Source of the DNA: Bacteroidales bacterium
Lineage (GTDB): Bacteria; Bacteroidota; Bacteroidia; Bacteroidales; DTU049
Assembly (NCBI GenBank): GCA_018432645.1
Contig: JAHDSP010000217.1
Coordinates: 1-7,397 of the forward strand
Direction: 5' to 3'
DNA length: 7,397 nucleotides
Made by a program: the position numbers and the translations under genes. The notes below the pieces were generated by a model. It had not been told where the DNA came from, did not search any database, and saw only the letters and a program-made list of their open reading frames with translations. Of the stretch, positions 1 to 7,162 are shown one piece after another. Numbering within the stretch: the stretch's first letter is position 1; each line of letters begins with the position of its first letter.

Positions 1-2
1 AA

Positions 3-104
3 ACTATACTCCAAAATAGTATATCTAAAGTAAAAGTTTTGAAAATAGTAAAAATTATGATAACATTTAAATTTAACAATAAATATATTGTTTTCGAGAA
101 ATAA
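3..104 (+). CDS. Possible 3' end of an upstream gene (partial, hypothetical)
   Basis: An open frame runs from the window edge to a TAA at 102-104, about 33 codons without a stop in very AT-rich DNA. It would end 10 bp from the stop codon of rsmI, as a convergent neighbour. The tail is rich in Lys, Ile, Val and Phe and ends in Val-Phe-Glu-Lys. The last 14 bases around its stop (94-107) are identical to those around the stop of the protease gene (6402-6415), where the protein ends Ile-Ile-Glu-Lys. That hints at a second T9SS-type C-terminus, but the usual Asn-Gly-x-Tyr motif is not visible. No family can be assigned, and a chance open frame remains quite possible. Confidence 0.25.
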   Translation, partial: TILQNSISKVKVLKIVKIMITFKFNNKYIVFEK

Positions 105-114
105 ATAATATTTT

Positions 115-810
115 TTAAAGATTTTTAATATTTTTCCCAGCTATTACTAATACAATTTCGCCTTTCCATTTTTTATCTTTTGTTTGTTCAATGATTTCTG
201 AGAGTTGTCCTCTAATAAATTCTTCATGCATTTTAGTTAATTCTCTACAAATAGCAATAGGATGATCAGGGCTAAAAAACTCTAACATTTCTTGTAGAGT
301 TTTATTTATTCTATAAGGAGATTCATAAATCACAGAAGTATAAGGATAATTATTAATAAACTCTAATCTTTGTTTTCGACCAGATTTTGTTGGCAAAAAT
401 CCTTCAAAATGGAATTTGTCACATGGTAATCCACTACCCACTAAAGCTACTAATAATGCTGAGGCGCCAGGTATTACTTCCACATCTATACCTATTTTAA
501 TACAATTTCTTATTAATAAATATCCAGGATCACTAATAGCTGGCATACCAGCCTCACTCAATAAAATTGGGAAAGTATACGTTTGTATCTCATTTATTAG
601 TATATCAACTATTCTATGTTCATTATCTTTATGATAACTTAGAAATTTTTTATTTAATAAATCAATATCCAACAATCTGAACAATCTATTGGCAGATCTA
701 GTATCTTCGCAAATTATCAGATCAGCTTGTTTAAAATAATTTAAAGATCTAATAGTGATATCTTCTAAATTACCAATTGGAGTAGGCACTATATGTAAAA
801 TTTGAGACAT
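115..810 (-). CDS. rsmI: 16S rRNA (cytidine(1402)-2'-O)-methyltransferase RsmI
   Basis: RsmI is a cytoplasmic SAM-dependent enzyme of the tetrapyrrole-methylase fold. It 2'-O-methylates C1402 in the ribosomal P site of 16S rRNA, next to the base methylation made by RsmH. The 231-residue protein has the family signatures in order: VPTPIGNLEDIT (8-19), CEDTR (34-38), a glycine-rich SEAGMPAISDPG loop (85-96), PGASA (114-118), EGFLP (136-140), YESPYR (162-167), RELTKMHEEFIRG (189-201) and a terminal KGEIVLVIAG strand (216-225). It lacks the C-terminal extension of the 286-residue E. coli enzyme, which I believe is normal in Bacteroidota. The glycine loop is usually SDAGTP; here Asp is Glu86 and Thr is Met89. 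The ATG at 810 gives the canonical N-terminus and has no Shine-Dalgarno. It is transcribed divergently from the protease gene, with a candidate promoter at 839-846. Confidence 0.95.
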   Translation of the reverse strand: MSQILHIVPTPIGNLEDITIRSLNYFKQADLIICEDTRSANRLFRLLDIDLLNKKFLSYHKDNEHRIVDILINEIQTYTFPILLSEAGMPAISDPGYLLIRNCIKIGIDVEVIPGASALLVALVGSGLPCDKFHFEGFLPTKSGRKQRLEFINNYPYTSVIYESPYRINKTLQEMLEFFSPDHPIAICRELTKMHEEFIRGQLSEIIEQTKDKKWKGEIVLVIAGKNIKNL

Positions 811-838
811 ATTTTTTTAATTAATTTTTTTATATTTA

Positions 839-846
839 CAAAAATA
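839..846 (-). promoter_or_regulatory. Candidate Bacteroidota -7 element for rsmI
   Basis: On the minus strand this reads TATTTTTG, a full match to the TAnnTTTG consensus of the Bacteroidota primary sigma factor, and it is followed by TAA as at the other promoters in this window. It ends 28 bases before the rsmI ATG. No TTG (-33) element lies at the expected spacing. The surrounding DNA is almost pure A/T, so a chance match is possible. Confidence 0.4.
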
Positions 847-871
847 TTATTTATTTTTTAAAATATTTTTT

Positions 872-879
872 TAATTTTG
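872..879 (+). promoter_or_regulatory. Candidate Bacteroidota -7 element for the protease gene
   Basis: TAATTTTG matches the TAnnTTTG consensus and ends 22 bases before the ATG at 902. It continues as TAATTTTGTAA, identical to the copy before the transposase gene (7140-7150). No TTG occurs 17-23 bases upstream, so the -33 part is missing or degenerate. Transcription from here would leave a leader of roughly 15 bases without a Shine-Dalgarno. Confidence 0.55.
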
Positions 880-901
880 TAATTAAATAAAATTTACGTG
901 T

Positions 902-3900
902 ATGAAAAAAACAGCATTTTTAATTATTTTATTTAGTTTTTCTTTGTTTATTTATGGTCAAAATAAACAAAATGATGGGCGAATAGTCCCCATATCACAA
1001 AAAATTCAAAATCAAACCTGGCTAAATAGAGTTACAGACCTAGATTTTAGCTATTCTATTTTAAAATCTAATTTTAATTGGCAATCTATAAAACAAGAAG
1101 ATTCTATAAGAGAATCACAAAAATTGCCAAGACGAATTGGTTTCTCATTGCTTATAGATTTGAATTTATTAAATGATATTACTCCTATAGACGAAGATGG
1201 ATATTATATATATAGGTATAAAATATTTGCTGAAGATGCAAAAAAAGTTGGCTTCGTCTTTGATGATTTCTATTTACAACCTGGAGATGAAATATATATA
1301 GCAAATGAGAATGGCCAAGTTTTAGGTCCGATTACTGAAGCAGAAAATAAAGCATCAGGAATGTATTCTACAATTCCAATAAATGGACAAGAGATTACAT
1401 TGATCTATGTAAAACAGCAGAATGGCCTTGCTTTGTCTAGATTGCATTTATCAGAAATAGTATATATTTATTATGAAGAAAAAGCTGAAAAAGATTTAGG
1501 AGATGCACAATCATGCCAAGTAAATATAAATTGTTCTCCTGAAGGAGACAATTGGCAGGTACAGAAACGAGGTGTAGCACGTATTAGTTTTAGAGAAGGT
1601 AGCAGCTGGTATCTATGTAGTGGAACCTTAATCAATAATACAGCAAATGATGGTACACCTTATTTTTTGACAGCATATCATTGTGGTGGTAATGCATCTG
1701 CTGCAGATAGAAATGTTTGGCAGTTTTATTTTAATTATGAACGTCCTGGATGCTCTAATACAGGAACACCTCCCAATAATGTAATTACAGGATGTACCTA
1801 CAAAGCTGGTGGAGATATTTCTGGTGGTAGTGATTTTCAATTATTACTTTTAAGCTCTTCTCCTTCCTTGTCTTGGAATCCATATTACAATGGCTGGAGT
1901 AGATCTACTACAGCTAGTCCAAGTGGTGTTGGCATTCACCATCCTTCTGGTGATGCGAAAAAAATATCTACTTACACACAAACATTAGGAACAGGTAGTT
2001 GGAGTGGGGGCATGAGCAGTGCTCATTGGACAGTTAAATGGGCACAAACTACCAATGGCTGGGGAGTAACTGAAGGTGGTAGTAGTGGTTCACCTATATT
2101 TGATAATAATAAAAGAGTAGTTGGGACACTGACAGGAGGTAGTTCCGATTGTAGTAATCAAACTACAGCTAAAGATTATTATGGTAAATTTTCTAAACAT
2201 TGGGATGCTAATGGTACTAGCAATGATAAAAAATTGCAACCTTGGTTAGATCCATTAGGTACTAATCCTACTACTTTAGATGGTTATGATCCTAATAATC
2301 CTTCTGGCGTAAATAATCCACAAAATTTCGTAGCTACATCCATATCACAATCTCAAATAAATTTATCATGGAGTTTAAACTCAAGTAATAATCCTGTTTT
2401 ATTAGTTTATAATACAACAAATACCTTCGGTACACCTACATCTGGTACTAACTATAATGTTGGGCAAACAATATCAGGTGGGGGTACAGTTATATATAAA
2501 GGTACTAATACATCTTTTGCACACACTGGATTAAATGATGGGACAACATATTATTACAAAATATTTTCAATTGCTACTGGCAATGACTATTCAAGTGGTG
2601 TAACAGCTCAGGCTACTACTTGGTGGCAAGGAGCTGGTTTTAGTTTAGATTTCGAAGCATGTGCAGATTGGAGTACAGACTTCACTCCATGGACATCCTA
2701 TGATGGTGATGGTAAAGACACTTATGGCTCTAGTGATTGTGATTTCACTGGTGAAGGAACAGCATTTGGCTTTATGGCTTTTAATCCTTCCTTATCTGGC
2801 TGTTTCTCTACTCATGGTGGACAAAGATGTGGTGTATCCATTTGTCCTGGAGATGCTACAGAATCTAATGACTGGATTATTTCTCCACAAATACAAATGA
2901 ATAATAATGGTTCTATCAGTTTTTGGGTTTATTCACCAAAACCAGGCACATGGGGTGAAGAAACTTATGATGTTTTAGTATCTACTACAAATAATCAACC
3001 TTCTAGCTTTATAGCTATAGCCACAGATGAAATAGCTCCAACTTCTTGGACTCAAAAAACCTATTCTTTATCAGCTTACAATAATCAAGCAATTTATGTA
3101 GCTATCAGGCATAAAGCTGCTGACAAATTTATGATGATGATAGATGACATTGTCATAGATACGGGTACTGTTTCATCTACTAATCCCTTAAACTTCACTG
3201 CTACACCTATCTCACAATCTCAAATCGATTTATCATGGAGTTTAAATTCAAGTAATGATCCAGTTTTATTAGTTTATAATACTACAAATACTTTTGGTAC
3301 ACCCATAAATGGTACTAACTATAATGTTGGACAAACAATACCAGGTGGAGGTACAGTTATTTATAATGGTACTAATACAACTTTTTCACATACTGGGTTA
3401 AACTCTAATACAACCTATTATTATAAAATATTCTCAATAATGACTGGCAATACATATTCCACTGGCGTTACTGATCAGGCTACTACTTTACCAGAACCTA
3501 TTTCGGGTTTTAGTTTAGATTTCGAAGCATGTGCAGATTGGAGTACAGACTTCGCACCTTGGACATCCTATGATGGTGATGGTAAAACCACTTATCAATC
3601 TGCTGATTGTGATTTCACTGGTGAGGGAACAGCATTTGGCTTTATGGCTTTTAATCCTTCCTTAGCTGGCTGTTTCTCTACTCATGGTGGAGATAGATGT
3701 GGTGTATCCATTTGTCCTTCTGACGCTTCTGAATCTAATGACTTGATTATTTCTCCTCAAATACAAATGAGAAATAATGGTTCTATAAGTTTTTGGGTTT
3801 ATTCGCCAAAACCAAGCACATGGGGTGAAGAAACTTATGATGTTTTAGTATCTACTACAAATAATCAACCTGCTAGCTTTACAGCTATAGCCACAGATGA

Positions 3901-6412
3901 AATAGCTCCAACTTCTTGGACTCAAAAAACCTATTCTTTATCAACTTATAATAATCAAATAATTTATGTAGCTATCAGGCATAAAGCTGCTGACAAATTT
4001 ATGATGATGATAGATGACATTGTCATAGATACGGGTACTGTTTCATCTACAAATCCAGTTGCATCTTTTACTTACAGCCCATCTAATATTTGCCAAGGTT
4101 CACAGGTGCAATTTACTAATACTTCTCAAAATGCTACTTCATACAGCTGGTCTTTTCCAGGAGGTAATCCATCTACTAGTTCTCAAGATAATTCTGTAGT
4201 TACATTCAACACTGCAGGTAATATTAATGTAACACTTATTGCATTTAATGGTACTATTTCAGATACAATTATTCAACAAATTACTGTATATCCATTACCC
4301 AATGTTAGTGCTTCTGCCAATCCAACCTCTATTTGTGTTGGAGGTAGTTCTATACTTAGTGCTAGTGGTGCTGATACATACAATTGGAGCAATGGAATGA
4401 CTGGTTCACAAATAACTGTTTCCCCTACTACCACAACAACTTATACCGTTACTGGCACTTCTACTGCTGGATGTACAAATACTGCCACTGTAATGGTAAA
4501 TATTAACACATCTATCGATATAACTGCTACTGCAAACCCTAGTGATATTTGTGTAGGAGGAAACACAGAATTAACAGCAAGTGGAGCAAGTAGTTATTCA
4601 TGGAGTAATGGTATGACTGGTGCTACAATAACTGTATCTCCAACTTCTACTACCACATACAGTGTTACAGGTAGTAGTGGTGGATGTACGGGTACTACTA
4701 CTGTTTCAGTAACTATAAATCCATTACCCAATGTTAGTGCTTCTGCTAATCCAACCTCTATTTGTGTTGGAGATAGTTCTATAATTATTGCTAGTGGTGC
4801 AGCTACATACATTTGGAGCAATGGAATGACTGGTTCACAAATAACTGTTTCGCCAGCTACTTCAAGTACTTATACTGTAACTGGTACTAATCTGAATGGA
4901 TGTACAAATACCGCTACCTTTTCCATTACAGTTAATGCATTACCAACAATAAACATTAATGCTAATCCACAGTCTATCTGCATAGGTACCAGTACTATTC
5001 TCTCCGCTAGTGGTGCAACTACATACAATTGGAGCAATGGAATGACTGGTTCACAAATAACTGTTTCCCCTTCATCTAGTACTATTTATACTGTAACTGG
5101 TACTAACTCATCTAATTGCTCTAATACAGCTACTATCAGTGTAACTGTAGAAACTATGCCTAGTGCTGGAACTATAAGTACCAGTAATCCTCAATTATGC
5201 CAAAATGAATTGCTAACATTGACTTTAAATGATTACTCTCCTAATAGTAATATCCAATGGCAGATATCTACTGATGGTATAAATTGGAATGATATAGCAG
5301 GTGCTACTACCAGTAATTATAATTATACTTTTACATCAGCTGGTATATATAATTTCAGAGCTAAAGTATCAAACAGTTGTACTAGCGTATATTCTGATCC
5401 AATTATTATAACAGTAAATCCTTTACCTACACCAGGAACAGCATCAGCTGATACTACAACAATTTGTCAAAATAATTCTGTCTTACTTACCTTGTCAGGA
5501 TATAGCAGTGGCACAACTATTCAATGGCAAACATCCAACGATAATTTCTCCTGGAATAATATCTCTGGTGCTAATTCAGCAGTTTACAATTATACTCCTA
5601 CAAATGCTGGTACTATATATATTAGAGCACAGCTAACCAATGATTGTGGTTCTGCTTTTAGTAATTCTATTATTATTAATGTAGAAGCTATTCCTAATGG
5701 TGGCAATATTAATACTAGTTCCAATACCATTTGTCAAAATGATAATGTAGCACTAATACTAACTGGACAAACACCTATGACCTCACTACAATGGCAATTG
5801 TCCACAGATAATAGTACATGGTATAATATTTCTGGCGCTAATACGTCTAATTATAATTTTATTGCTAATAATCTAGGTACCTATTATTTCAGAGTGATCG
5901 TTTCTAATAACTGTGGTACTGCTACTAGTAATGTAGCAAGTTTAACAGTAAATCCTATACCACCTACTCCTACTATTTCTTTGATTAGCTCTTACCCACC
6001 AATTCTATATTCTAATGCAACAACAGGAAATCAATGGTATAATCTGAATGGAGCAATACAAGGTGCTACCAATCAAACTTATCAAGTAATAGAAAATGGA
6101 ACTTATTACGTCATAGTTACCGAAAATAATTGTCAATCATTGCCTTCTGAATCTATAACTATAGATAATGTAAGTATAGAATCTTATGATAATGATGATG
6201 TAATTGTTTACCCCATTCCTGCTAGTGATATGATTTATATTCAAACTAATAAAAATATTTCTGAATTGCTATTAATAGATGCTATAGGTAGAGTAGTCGC
6301 CATTAGTAATGATTCTCAACTAAATGTGAGTGATTTGAGTAATGGTGTTTATCAACTATTAATAAAATTTGAAAATGATAGATTGATCTTACCTGTAATA
6401 ATCGAGAAATAA
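902..6412 (+). CDS. Secreted lysyl-endopeptidase-like S1 serine protease with FN3, adhesin-J, PKD and Ig-like repeats and T9SS type A sorting domain
   Basis: This 1836-residue protein is predicted to be exported by Sec, moved across the outer membrane by T9SS, and released or surface-anchored. Residues 1-20 are a signal peptide (Lys-Lys, hydrophobic core, Tyr-Gly before Gln20). Residues 21-197 resemble a propeptide. Residues 198-465 align by eye with Achromobacter protease I (API, MEROPS S1): catalytic His260, Asp311 and Ser395 (in GGSSGSP), and S1-pocket Asp425. Expected disulfides are C205-C417, C211-C284 and C239-C261; C298 is extra. Trp367 matches API Trp169, but API His210 is Thr411. Lys194 or Lys197, just before the catalytic domain, could be the autoprocessing site. 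Then follow FN3 472-575, choice-of-anchor-J/cleaved-adhesin 581-755, a second FN3 761-865 and J 871-1045, PKD 1053-1130, four short Ig-like repeats 1134-1419, three longer ones 1420-1686, a partial one to about 1755, and the T9SS sorting domain 1760-1836 (YPIP, GRVV and NGVYQ motifs). The start is fixed by the signal peptide. The natural substrate is unknown, and Lys specificity is inferred from the pocket. Confidence 0.92.
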   Translation: MKKTAFLIILFSFSLFIYGQNKQNDGRIVPISQKIQNQTWLNRVTDLDFSYSILKSNFNWQSIKQEDSIRESQKLPRRIGFSLLIDLNLLNDITPIDEDGYYIYRYKIFAEDAKKVGFVFDDFYLQPGDEIYIANENGQVLGPITEAENKASGMYSTIPINGQEITLIYVKQQNGLALSRLHLSEIVYIYYEEKAEKDLGDAQSCQVNINCSPEGDNWQVQKRGVARISFREGSSWYLCSGTLINNTANDGTPYFLTAYHCGGNASAADRNVWQFYFNYERPGCSNTGTPPNNVITGCTYKAGGDISGGSDFQLLLLSSSPSLSWNPYYNGWSRSTTASPSGVGIHHPSGDAKKISTYTQTLGTGSWSGGMSSAHWTVKWAQTTNGWGVTEGGSSGSPIFDNNKRVVGTLTGGSSDCSNQTTAKDYYGKFSKHWDANGTSNDKKLQPWLDPLGTNPTTLDGYDPNNPSGVNNPQNFVATSISQSQINLSWSLNSSNNPVLLVYNTTNTFGTPTSGTNYNVGQTISGGGTVIYKGTNTSFAHTGLNDGTTYYYKIFSIATGNDYSSGVTAQATTWWQGAGFSLDFEACADWSTDFTPWTSYDGDGKDTYGSSDCDFTGEGTAFGFMAFNPSLSGCFSTHGGQRCGVSICPGDATESNDWIISPQIQMNNNGSISFWVYSPKPGTWGEETYDVLVSTTNNQPSSFIAIATDEIAPTSWTQKTYSLSAYNNQAIYVAIRHKAADKFMMMIDDIVIDTGTVSSTNPLNFTATPISQSQIDLSWSLNSSNDPVLLVYNTTNTFGTPINGTNYNVGQTIPGGGTVIYNGTNTTFSHTGLNSNTTYYYKIFSIMTGNTYSTGVTDQATTLPEPISGFSLDFEACADWSTDFAPWTSYDGDGKTTYQSADCDFTGEGTAFGFMAFNPSLAGCFSTHGGDRCGVSICPSDASESNDLIISPQIQMRNNGSISFWVYSPKPSTWGEETYDVLVSTTNNQPASFTAIATDEIAPTSWTQKTYSLSTYNNQIIYVAIRHKAADKFMMMIDDIVIDTGTVSSTNPVASFTYSPSNICQGSQVQFTNTSQNATSYSWSFPGGNPSTSSQDNSVVTFNTAGNINVTLIAFNGTISDTIIQQITVYPLPNVSASANPTSICVGGSSILSASGADTYNWSNGMTGSQITVSPTTTTTYTVTGTSTAGCTNTATVMVNINTSIDITATANPSDICVGGNTELTASGASSYSWSNGMTGATITVSPTSTTTYSVTGSSGGCTGTTTVSVTINPLPNVSASANPTSICVGDSSIIIASGAATYIWSNGMTGSQITVSPATSSTYTVTGTNLNGCTNTATFSITVNALPTININANPQSICIGTSTILSASGATTYNWSNGMTGSQITVSPSSSTIYTVTGTNSSNCSNTATISVTVETMPSAGTISTSNPQLCQNELLTLTLNDYSPNSNIQWQISTDGINWNDIAGATTSNYNYTFTSAGIYNFRAKVSNSCTSVYSDPIIITVNPLPTPGTASADTTTICQNNSVLLTLSGYSSGTTIQWQTSNDNFSWNNISGANSAVYNYTPTNAGTIYIRAQLTNDCGSAFSNSIIINVEAIPNGGNINTSSNTICQNDNVALILTGQTPMTSLQWQLSTDNSTWYNISGANTSNYNFIANNLGTYYFRVIVSNNCGTATSNVASLTVNPIPPTPTISLISSYPPILYSNATTGNQWYNLNGAIQGATNQTYQVIENGTYYVIVTENNCQSLPSESITIDNVSIESYDNDDVIVYPIPASDMIYIQTNKNISELLLIDAIGRVVAISNDSQLNVSDLSNGVYQLLIKFENDRLILPVIIEK
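2315..4051 (+). repeat. Tandem duplication of an FN3 + choice-of-anchor-J unit inside the protease gene
   Basis: Unit 1 is 2315-3181 (289 codons) and unit 2 is 3182-4051 (290 codons). Each encodes an FN3 domain with a GTTYYYK-like strand, then a jelly-roll domain of the gingipain/hemagglutinin cleaved-adhesin type with FEACADW, SYDGDG, AFGFMAFNPS, IISPQIQM and IDDIVID motifs. By hand count the FN3 parts differ at about 53 of 310 bases, the J parts at about 33 of 525, and the last 90 bases (3091-3180 and 3961-4050) not at all. The J domains are likely carbohydrate- or protein-binding modules; the ligand cannot be read from sequence. Confidence 0.93.
4301..5158 (+). repeat. Array of four ~70-residue Ig-like repeats (WSNGMTG type)
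   Basis: The repeats start near residues 1134, 1204, 1277 and 1349. Each carries an Asn-Pro-x-x-Ile-Cys start, a TYxWSNGMTGxxITVSP core and a Cys near the end (for example C1145 and C1191), suggesting one disulfide per domain. Repeats 1, 3 and 4 share an identical 39-bp tract (4384-4422, 4813-4851, 5029-5067), while repeat 2 is more diverged. The domains are very rich in Ser, Thr and Asn and contain no Lys or Arg. They probably form a rigid stalk or adhesive array. Confidence 0.88.
5159..5959 (+). repeat. Array of three ~88-residue Ig-like repeats (IQWQxSTD type)
   Basis: A second Ig-like class starts near residues 1420, 1509 and 1598. The shared pattern is CQN near the start, an IQWQ/LQWQ strand, a SWNNISGA-like segment, an aromatic YNY strand, and a final pair of strands ending SNxC or TNDC followed by SxxSN. 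The copies are diverged at nucleotide level, unlike the preceding array, so they look older. A fourth, shorter relative (residues 1687 to about 1755, with NQWYNLNG and GTYYVIV) links to the sorting domain. Confidence 0.82.
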
Positions 6413-6461
6413 ATATATTTAGTGCAATAATTTTGATGATCTATGTGATATTTGTCAGTTA

Positions 6462-6494
6462 TTGATGAGTATAAACTATTTATGATTAATTTTG
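6462..6494 (+). promoter_or_regulatory. Candidate promoter of tpx (TTG - 22 bp - TAATTTTG)
   Basis: The -7 element TAATTTTG (6487-6494) matches TAnnTTTG, and a TTG at 6462-6464 lies 22 bases upstream, within the 17-23 base spacing reported for flavobacterial promoters. This is the only promoter in the window with both parts. The -7 element ends 18 bases before the tpx ATG. A second TAATTTTG sits at 6428-6435 without a TTG partner. No peroxide-responsive operator could be recognised. Confidence 0.6.
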
Positions 6495-6512
6495 TAGAAA
6501 AACAAAACAATT

Positions 6513-7025
6513 ATGGAAAGAAATAAAGGAATAATCACATTTGGTGGAAATCCAGTAACCTTATTAGGTAATTTAGTTAAAGTTGGCATAGAAGCTCCAG
6601 ACTTTAAAGTTGTAGATAAAGATTTAAATGAAAAAAGATTGCATGATTTTAAAGGGAAAAAAATAATTTTATCTGTTATGCCATCTATTGATACACCTGT
6701 ATGTGCTACACAAACACGTACTTTTAATAAATTAGCCACTTCTATGGATGATAATACAGTAGTGTTAACTTTATCTATGGATATGCCTTTTGCTCTTAAT
6801 AGATTCTGTGCTGCTGAAGGTATTAAAAATGTAATACCATTAAGTGATTATAAATATAGAGAATTTGGTGAAAAATATGGATTTCTAATAGAAGAATTAA
6901 TGCTATTAGCTCGAGGTGTTGTAATAATAGATACTAATGGTATAGTTAGATATGTAGAATATGTAAAAGAAGCTACTAATGAACCTAATTATAATGCTGC
7001 TTTAGAAGCTCTCAAGATGATATAA
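6513..7025 (+). CDS. tpx: Thiol peroxidase Tpx (atypical 2-Cys peroxiredoxin)
   Basis: Tpx reduces hydrogen peroxide and preferably alkyl hydroperoxides, and is recycled by thioredoxin. The 170-residue protein has the Tpx N-terminal FGGNPVTLLG strand (10-19), the active site PSIDTPVC (57-64) with Thr61 and peroxidatic Cys64, the resolving Cys99 in NRFCAAEG, and Arg134 completing the catalytic triad-like set. The resolving Cys lies 35 residues after the peroxidatic one, against 34 in E. coli Tpx, owing to one extra Asp (79-80). The C-terminal TNEPNYNAALEAL motif is also family-typical. Length matches the family (about 165-170). The ATG at 6513 gives the normal N-terminus and lacks a Shine-Dalgarno. 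It lies 100 bp after the protease gene, with its own promoter, so co-transcription is not needed. Location is probably cytoplasmic, as no signal peptide is present. Confidence 0.96.
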   Translation: MERNKGIITFGGNPVTLLGNLVKVGIEAPDFKVVDKDLNEKRLHDFKGKKIILSVMPSIDTPVCATQTRTFNKLATSMDDNTVVLTLSMDMPFALNRFCAAEGIKNVIPLSDYKYREFGEKYGFLIEELMLLARGVVIIDTNGIVRYVEYVKEATNEPNYNAALEALKMI

Positions 7026-7139
7026 TTTTTTTATCAAAAAAACATAAAGATATCGAGCTATTAAAAATTTATTAATTATTGGAAAAAACGTTGTATTTTT
7101 ACACATTTATGTTTAACTTTTCATGTTAAATATATTTAT

Positions 7140-7147
7140 TAATTTTG
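7140..7147 (+). promoter_or_regulatory. Candidate -7 element for the transposase gene
   Basis: TAATTTTG matches TAnnTTTG and ends 15 bases before the ATG at 7163. ATTAATTTTGTA here (7138-7149) is identical to 6485-6496 before tpx. No TTG lies at the right spacing. The predicted leader is only about ten A-rich bases. A small inverted repeat, TTTAAC/GTTAAA (7112-7117 and 7125-7130), lies just upstream. Confidence 0.45.
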
Positions 7148-7162
7148 TAAAAAATAATAAAT

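Noticed and set aside
75..94. AACAAT/ATTGTT inverted repeat followed by TTTT
   Set aside because: It is a six-pair AT-rich stem with a short T-run in DNA where such repeats arise by chance, and it may be coding.
416..634. Open frame of 72 codons on the plus strand
   Set aside because: It lies wholly inside rsmI on the opposite strand, which has full family signatures.
1628..1840. Open frame of 70 codons on the minus strand
   Set aside because: It overlaps the conserved catalytic domain of the protease in antisense and is cysteine/isoleucine-rich noise from complementing Asn/Ser/Thr codons.
2661..2900. Open frame of 79 codons on the plus strand
   Set aside because: It is an out-of-frame shadow of the first adhesin-J domain, with no start signal.
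4594..4821. Open frame of 75 codons on the minus strand
   Set aside because: It is the antisense of the Ig-like repeats; the low-complexity Thr/Val codons keep the frame open.
4301..5158. Regularly spaced identical tracts, considered as a CRISPR-like array
   Set aside because: The repeats are in-frame domain copies in a continuous coding sequence, with no short unique spacers.
6428..6435. A second TAATTTTG upstream of tpx
   Set aside because: It has no TTG partner and is 77 bases from the start codon; the closer copy at 6487-6494 explains tpx better.
6476..6739. Open frame of 87 codons on the minus strand
   Set aside because: It covers the tpx promoter and active-site region in antisense, and the tpx frame is clearly the real gene.
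7026..7042. Seven T, ATC, seven A after tpx, a possible terminator
   Set aside because: It could fold into an all-A/U stem but has no G/C pairs and no following U-run, so it is not a credible intrinsic terminator.
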